Below, in pieces: positions 57,641-64,000 of a stretch of DNA of 64,000 nucleotides. A program made the translations under genes and the position numbers. The stretch's first letter is position 1; every line of letters starts with the position of its first letter. The stretch is from NCBI RefSeq assembly GCF_023091745.1, contig NC_068920.1, forward strand, positions 116,649,622 through 116,713,621, read 5' to 3'. The notes under the pieces were generated by a model. It was not told the DNA's origin. It saw only the letters and a list, made by a program, of their open reading frames with translations, and did no database searches. The stretch comes from Budorcas taxicolor. Taxonomy: Eukaryota; Chordata; Mammalia; Artiodactyla; Bovidae.

Positions 57641-59170
57641 AACTATATTAAAAGGGGGTCTGCAAAGGAATGGACACTTGGGTGAAAAAAGAAAAAAAAA
57701 AAAAACCACTAAAAGAGGAAATTAAAAGCTACCTAAAACAAACTTCTTATTTTGTTAAGGATGGACCTGAAAGTGATGGAAAAATAGTTCAGGCCATTCT
57801 GTTTCAGATGTCTGAAAAACTCAAATTTTAATTGAATTACTCTTCAGACCAACTTGGGTCTGATATTTGGATTTTTCTCCTGGGATATATTTCTGTTTTT
57901 GTTTTTTTTTTTTCCTAATTTGGAGCAGATTTCTGATTGAGATTATGCAATATCAGTCTTCTATGAAGTTCAGAGATCAGTAACATAGCTCAAAGCAGTT
58001 TTCACCCTGCAGGGCCAAATTAAAGATAAAAAGGGATGAAGGGAGAAATGCTCATTGAAATATAAATATTTCATCTTTATTAACTCTTAAAGCAGGTAAG
58101 ATGGAGTTTTTAAAAAGGTGAATTGTGTTATGTAAAATCTTGACTTTTTGATGTGATTGTTTTCCCTACCGTTGGTGACTTCTGAAGTTAAAAGAAAAAG
58201 GTCTACACTGGAAAATTTGTCATTTATGTTCTGAATCTTAACTGAGATGAATCAGTTTGGGACAACTTTTTAATTAGTTTAATGCAGTTAGGATTATCTC
58301 ATATGGGAAAGCTTCTTCAAGAAAATATCTTTAAACAATTAACTTTGCAGAAACATACTGGAAATGTTTACAGGAAACAATAAAGCACTAATATACATTC
58401 CCAGTGCTCTATTCCTTTATCTTCCTCCAATTGCTTATTCTCTCTTTTTATTACTAAAATTCTATTGAAGACATGACAATAACTGCAACAAAAACACAAA
58501 TGCTCTCAGTGCTAAACTATAAAGCTGATAATCAACATAATTTGAAACATTGGAATGATGCTCTAATAAAGGCACCTGGTTCAAAAAGAGGAAATCAAAA
58601 CAAATGTGTGTTTTATCTCAGAAGCTGCCCAGAAATGTGCTCTTGAAACTATCACCATACTGCAAGGATACTGTAAATCACATTTTCCATTTGCGGACTC
58701 AGAAACTAGGGTTCTGTAGCTCTAGAAAATGAAACAGTTGTTTATGTGTGAGCCAGGTGGAAGGTTGGTGCCCCCTCTTCCTTCTGCTGTCATCTGTTCA
58801 TTAGATACTCCATTTTCTGAAAGCAATTTGGCAGGGAATGACCAAGGAGGTGTTGAGTTTAAAGTTTTCCTTTTGAGATGTAGCTCTTAGAAATATTAGA
58901 TTTTACTATAGGAAAAGGGAATGAGACTCCATATCATTTAATGTATAGAAATGCAGTTTTCCAGGTAGTGTAAGTATGTTTAGAACACTCTTTTCAAACT
59001 TTTTGATCATTCCATTTCTAAAAAGTGACTATCCATTTTTCTTATTGGTGTATTTATTTACAAATTATATATATATGACTTAATTGTGATGTTATTTATG
59101 TTATAAAGCATGAACAATGTGTGAATACAAGAACTAAACAAAGTTTTAAAAATACCTATTATATTGACTA
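57641..59170. other. Intergenic DNA, mostly unique-looking
   Basis: Poly-A patch at about 57688-57705 and T-run at 57902-57913. A worn MIR-like piece may lie at about 58683-58790. 57960-58360 and 58560-58680 are of reasonable complexity and match nothing I recognise. No ORF of note. Confidence 0.45.
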
Positions 59171-59205
59171 ATGGTATAATTGGGTTTTGTTGTTGTTGTA
59201 GTTGT

Positions 59206-59402
59206 TTATTTAGTTGCTAAGTCCTGTCTGACTCTTTTGCAACCCAATGGACTGTAACCCACCCAGGCTCCTCTGTCCATGAGATTTACCAGGGGGAATG
59301 GATGGCCATTTCCTCCTCCAAGGGATCTTCCTGACCCAGGGATTGAGCCCATGTCTCCTGCACTAGCAGGCAAATTCTTTACCACTGAGCCACCAGGGAA
59401 GC
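59206..59402 (-). mobile_element. Bov-tA SINE
   Basis: Reverse A unit and tRNA-like head ending 'gagccaccagggaagccc'. 'tggtataat' (59172-59180) and 'tggcataat' (59407-59415) lie outside it and may be a worn TSD with the SINE tail between. Confidence 0.95.
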
Positions 59403-59415
59403 CCACTGGCATAAT

Positions 59416-59679
59416 ATTCTTCAATAATTTTAGTGAGAGAAATTTGATTACATTTATTTTGTAATTTGAAAATATTGATTGGATGCTTTGTGATGCAACA
59501 GCTCCTAAGTGTGGTTTTAAGTTAAATTAATTTCTCTGTGTGACTTTACTATCTGTCATTACTGAAAATGATAGCCCATAAAGGGCTATAGATCTAAATG
59601 AAAATAAGACTTCAGTGGTACTACTGTCAACTACCAATTGGTACTTCCCATCTTCCTCTACAAGAATTAATTCATGTGC
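59416..59679. other. Intergenic DNA
   Basis: Nothing recognised apart from a 7-bp-arm hairpin at about 59573-59591. Confidence 0.5.
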
Positions 59680-60105
59680 TGTGGCAGTTACTGACCTTCA
59701 ATACCGCCTGAAAGGGGTTCAGGGTGGAGAGCAGAAATGAAGCACTCTGCGCTCTGGGAGAAACTGGCAGGGCAGGACTTCAGATAGATATTTTTAGGAG
59801 CTAATTTTACGAGCCCAGTTTTTATACCTCTTATATCTCATCATATATAAAAGCACTAAAATCCTTTACGGTGGCAACTGTTTCTCATGACTAGCAGAAA
59901 CCTTCTGGAAAAATAGGTGCTTGATTGCATGTATTCCTCCTTCATGAAAATCACATATATGCTGACCTTCCCCCTGCCTCTTCTGAGCAGTTTCTCAGAG
60001 CTATCTAAGGTACTATCTCCTGGGCTGCAGTCCTCATTTTGACCTAAATAAAGCTGGACTCTCAACTCTAACTTTGTGCCTTTTTTTTTTTTTAATAAGT
60101 TGACA
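59680..60105 (+). mobile_element. Solo-LTR-like unit (class II ERV-like)
   Basis: Starts TGTGGCAG, ends 'agttgaca', with AATAAA at 60047-60052 inside 'cctaaataaagctggactc' and a T-run before the end, the arrangement I associate with betaretrovirus-like LTRs. No TSD could be matched and no internal sequence is present, so boundaries are provisional. Confidence 0.65.
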
Positions 60106-60245
60106 CTACTTCATACGTTTATTTTATATTCTTTTCTACCTATATGCAAAATTTTATTTAAAAATTTGTTTGGAAAATTTCTGTGATGATGTGAAAGAAG
60201 CTTTTAGTGATATAAATAAATAAAGTAAAGAGAGACATGGGATAG

Positions 60246-61065
60246 ATCTCTGGTTCTTCAGCTGCAAAGATCATAATCAATCTGATTTCAGTATCGACCT
60301 GCTAGTGATGTCCATGTGTAGAGTAATCATTTGGATTGTTAGAAAAGGGTGCTTACTATGACTAGCATATTCTCCTGACAAAACGATTAGCCTTTTCCCC
60401 ATTTCATTTTATACTCCACGGTCTAACTTGCCTATTATTCTGGGTATCTCTTGAATTCCTACATTTGCATTCCAGTCTCCTATAATAAAAAGGACATCTT
60501 TTTTTTTGGTGTTGCAGGTCTTCATAGAATCAGTCAACTTCATCTTTTTCAGAATCAGTGGCTGGGACATAGACTTGGATTACTGATGTTGAATGATTTG
60601 TCTTGGAAATGAACTGAGATTATTTTTGAGGTTGCACTCAAGTACCACGTTATGGACTCTTGTTGACTATGAGGGCTGCTGCAATTCTTCAAAGGGAGTC
60701 TTGCCCTTTTGTAGTAGTAGATATAATGGTCAACGGTTTGTAAATCTTCCTTGGCCAATCATTTTCCTTTTTGCATTTCTTCTTCTTTGTGAACTAAAAT
60801 GAACTAAAATTTATTTTTCTTGGTGAATTAAAATGGACAGAAATGGGCCAATTTAATTCAGATGACCATCTTTGGAAAAGATCATAATACTGAGAAAGAT
60901 TGAAGGCACAAGAAGAGGGAAATAGAGGATAAGATGGTTAGATAGCATGATCTACTCACTAGACATGAATTTTCAGAAACTCTGGGGGATAGTGGAGGAC
61001 AGAGAAGGCTGGCATGCTGCAGTCCATGGGACCTCAAAGAGTCAGACACGACTTAGTTCCAAGAA
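60246..61065 (+). mobile_element. BovB LINE remnant, rearranged (inverted and deleted)
   Basis: 60246-about 60740 is minus-strand endonuclease sequence ('gctgcaaagatcataatc', 'gcattccagtctcctataat', 'gtagatataatggtcaac'). 60824-60870 is plus-strand endonuclease sequence just upstream of that ('aaatggacagaaatgggcc'). From 60871 the plus strand jumps to the BovB 3' end ('tggaaaagatcataatactg' to 'gtcagacacgacttag'). The overall 3' end is at the right. All frames are broken and no TSD was found. Confidence 0.85.
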
Positions 61066-61084
61066 CCAAGAACAATAATGAGGC

Positions 61085-61972
61085 TGGGTTAGAACTCATG
61101 ACAGGAGTAGAAGTGTCAGTCTGGCCTTTTCCCCTCCATTCTCTATTACTTGTAGGATCAATACCCTTTTCAGTCAATATTTACTTTGATACTTGCTGGC
61201 AGGGGAGATACCATCATCAAGAAGGTGGTGTTCTCTTGGTGAGGCTTATCCCTTGCACTACAGAATTGCTAACCTCTGAAATTTTAACAAAGGTGGTAAA
61301 CAAAACTGCATTTCTTCTGTTAGCAGGAGACTGTGTTTGCAGTTTCACCTAGTGATGGGGAAAATTTGAAAGCCATCCCTCAATTTTGGATCATGGTCTT
61401 AAAAAATAGTTGACACAATATGTAAATTCTTTTGATCATGCATGCATTCCTCTATCAGTCTCATTATTAAACCCCTTTAGTGGCAAGAGACTTCCACTCA
61501 GGACACCTTTTCCTTGTGTTCCTTCGCTAATTGGAGTTCTCCTGATGCTTGTGGTCAGCAGGGTCACAGTCCTCGGTCGAATATTAAGGTCTTCATTTTC
61601 CAACTTTTTAAACATGAAGTAAATATAAAATTTAAAATTATCTTTAAAAACTTCAGAGGTTTATCCAGCACACCTCCTCTAGTGAGTACACATACTCTAT
61701 TTCTGGAAAAATGATTTAGAATGTGAGTAGTCCAGGTAGGAAAGGTAATCTAAAATGCTGCCTATTTGTCAGTAGAAAGAAGATATTTATATGTGTGGTG
61801 GAAATAATTGAGAATACGATGGAGATCTAGACTTATTAAATACAACTTCAACAATATTTGTGAGGATTGATAAATATAGCTAGCTCTTAGAGTGTTTACT
61901 CTCTGGCAGACAATCTCTATACATATCTATTAATTTACTTAAGCCTCATATTTAAGGTGCATGTAATTTATT
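61085..61972. other. Intergenic DNA, nothing firm
   Basis: A 112-codon ORF (61014-61352) begins inside the BovB tail and has no recognisable product. Text at about 61890-61960 vaguely resembles MIR but is too diverged to call. Confidence 0.45.
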
Positions 61973-62207
61973 TGGGCCTCCCATGTGACTTTAGTGGTAA
62001 TGAATCCGCCTGCCAATGCAGGAAACACAAGAGATGCAGGTTTGACCCCTGAGTCAGGAAGATCCCCTGGGGGAAGGAATGGCTACCCACTCCAGTATTC
62101 TTGCCTAGAAAAATCCATGCCCACAGGAGCGTGGCAGGCTACAGTCCATAGGATCACAAAGAGTCAAGCACAGCTGAGCAACTGAACACAAACACACACA
62201 CACATAT
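61973..62207 (+). mobile_element. Bov-tA SINE with CA-rich tail
   Basis: tRNA-like head ('tgggcctcccatgtgac', diverged), box B 'ggtttgacccctgag', A unit 'ctacccactccagtattctt', tail expanded to (CA)n at about 62190-62203. Confidence 0.92.
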
Positions 62208-62348
62208 CTAACTCATTTAACTGTCCATACAACTAAAGTGGGGAGGAATACTACAGATGAGATATCATCTCTGGACAGAATATTGAGAAAATGACTTGAA
62301 TCTGTGGCCTGGGTTCAGAGTTCCTCCGGGTAACATCACATTTGGCTG

Positions 62349-62622
62349 CATGGCAACCCACCCCAGTACTCTTGCCTGGAAAATCCCATGGACAGAGGAG
62401 CCTGGTGGGCTGCAGTCCATGGGGTTGCGAAGAGTGAAGCACGACTGAGTGACTTCACTTTCACTTTTCACTTTCATGCATTGGAGAAGGAAATGGCAAC
62501 CCACTCCGGCGTTCTCTCCTGGAGAATCCCAAGGACGGAGGAGGCTGGTAGGCTGCCATCTATCGGGTTGCACAAAGTCGGACACGACTGAAGCGACTTA
62601 GCAGCAGTAGCAGCAGCAGAAC
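62349..62622 (+). mobile_element. Bov-A2 SINE
   Basis: Two A units with the 'ttcactttcacttttcac' linker; CpGs are retained ('gtcggacacgactgaagcg') and the tail is (AGC)n at about 62600-62620. The retained CpGs suggest a comparatively young copy. Confidence 0.95.
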
Positions 62623-64000
62623 ATTCATGGAGTGATAGAAAGCAATCAGAGTGAATTAGACTAAATTTGAACAGTTTTTTCCCTACTTGAAGAAGTGAAA
62701 AAAAAATACTGATAAAAATATTCTAAAAGACAATAAAAAGTTTAATGACTGTTTATGAAAGAGAAGTCAATGACTGGGGAATGGAAGGAATGAGAATTTA
62801 ATTCATTTATTACCTTCTGTGGAGTTTGATATGTTAAACTAAATATCTACATTTCTTGAATTAAAAGAAAACAAATTTTGGAGAGAAAAAATAAAATTAG
62901 CCTTTAATGAAACATTTCCTATAAATCCCTTCTTATTTAGCATAGTTTTGGAGGTGCTAAGTAGAAAAATAACCCATTCAAGCAACAAAAGTAACTATGT
63001 TTAGGAAAATACTTCTTATTTTTTATTTATATAGCTTATGTTGAAGCCCTAAAACAGGCGTGAAAAATTAGAATTGATAGTTTACTGACATAACAAAATA
63101 AAAATAATTTATTTTTCTCTAAATAACTATCTTCCCTCTATGTCCATAATAATTACTTACAAATTATGAAGGAAAATTATCATTCACAATAGACAAAAAA
63201 GTCAAAGGGGGGAACAATTATGAATATATTCAGTAAATTTGTGTAAATATTTGATAAATTAAAGAAAGCTTGACTCAGCTAGGGTCGTAAAACAAACTCA
63301 AAATATGGAGAACCAGATATGTAGAGCTTTTTTCGTTTGTTTTTGTTTCATTTTTTAAAAATATAATTGAGATAGAGTAGTGTATAAGTTTAAGATTTGA
63401 CTTATATGCATCATACTATAATTAGAAAGTAAGTTTAATTAGAAGAGTTTTTGATACTATTGAAATTAGCCTACACATTTAGCACAATTCATTTTTCATT
63501 TATCTTCTTGCTATTTTCTGCTTTTCCATTGTTTCTTATTGTGTGTTTCTATATGTTTATTAACAGATATATATTCAATTGTTTCTGGTAAACAGTTTTG
63601 CCATTTTTATTGAAAGAACAATTGACAGACAAATAGTTTAGAAGGATATTTTTTCACTGGATTATATTTTTCAAGACAAATGTAGGATTATACTTGATTA
63701 TATCATACATAATGATACTTAGAGTCATTCCAAATTCTTGAGACTTTATTTTTTGGGAAAAAAAAAAAACAAAAAAACAGTGATCTGACAAACTAGCTAA
63801 AAAATCCTTGATATTTTATAAATAAAACAATTAGGAAAAGGACACCCATAGGAATTTTAAAAAGCACACATACAAAAGTTCCATTATCACTTGAAATATG
63901 CTGCTTATTTTATAAACAGATATTAGAAATACACTTACATTGTCATTTATAATTTACGAAGCATCAAGTTGAATTGATTGGACAGAGCCCCAAATGGGAA
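62623..64000. other. AT-rich intergenic DNA
   Basis: No gene recognised. 63340-63520 may be worn antisense L1 3' UTR ('aatataattgagatagag'). A-rich tract near 63761-63778. Nothing else seen to the end of the window. Confidence 0.5.

Overview
The window reads as ruminant (pecoran artiodactyl) nuclear DNA with no functional host gene that I can recognise. The diagnostic signs are many copies of BovB (an RTE-clade LINE) and its parasites, the tRNA-derived Bov-tA and dimeric Bov-A2 SINEs. These sit on a background of older mammalian repeats (L1, L2, MIR, MER20-type hAT, MLT1-type LTRs). The DNA is AT-rich and the species cannot be resolved. Every long ORF I could identify belongs to a transposon or to a processed pseudogene. 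By my boundaries BovB occupies about 20 kb, close to a third of the window.

Layout. 1-9.6 kb: antisense L1 pieces, a nest of Bov-A2 and two BovB fragments inside an L1 3' end, then an L1 5'-UTR-like stretch carrying a solo-LTR-like unit. 9.6-23.4 kb: a BovB-dense zone with 3'-end fragments at 9.95, 10.6, 17.4, 18.2, 20.2 and 20.9 kb, a 3.1 kb 5'-inverted BovB (11811-14899), and a 2.1 kb BovB (21308-23385) that itself received a Bov-tA. 23.4-32.6 kb: AT-rich DNA with ancient L1, two Bov-tA units, an LTR-like unit and one BovB fragment. 32.6-42.6 kb: three large BovB copies that keep their 5' ends. One is 5'-inverted and sits in an MLT1-like LTR, one is near full length (minus strand), and one (plus strand) has an intact endonuclease ORF of 494 codons but has lost its reverse transcriptase. 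42.6-47.4 kb: an EI24 processed pseudogene, SINEs and LTR-like units embedded in an old L1. 47.4-64 kb: mostly unique AT-rich sequence with solo-LTR-like units, a 2.7 kb BovB split by a 473-bp LTR-like insertion, and a scatter of SINEs.

The biology visible here is retrotransposition history. Target-site duplications (TSDs) let many insertions be bounded to the base and ordered: BovB into MLT1, an LTR into BovB, Bov-tA into BovB, Bov-A2 into L1. Several insertions carry scars of aberrant reverse transcription: at least two 5' inversions of twin-priming type, a Bov-tA joined to an inverted copy of its own flank, and an RT-deleted BovB. A 68-bp near-perfect palindrome abuts one BovB insertion. 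I found no CRISPR array, operon, functional RNA gene or convincing new system.
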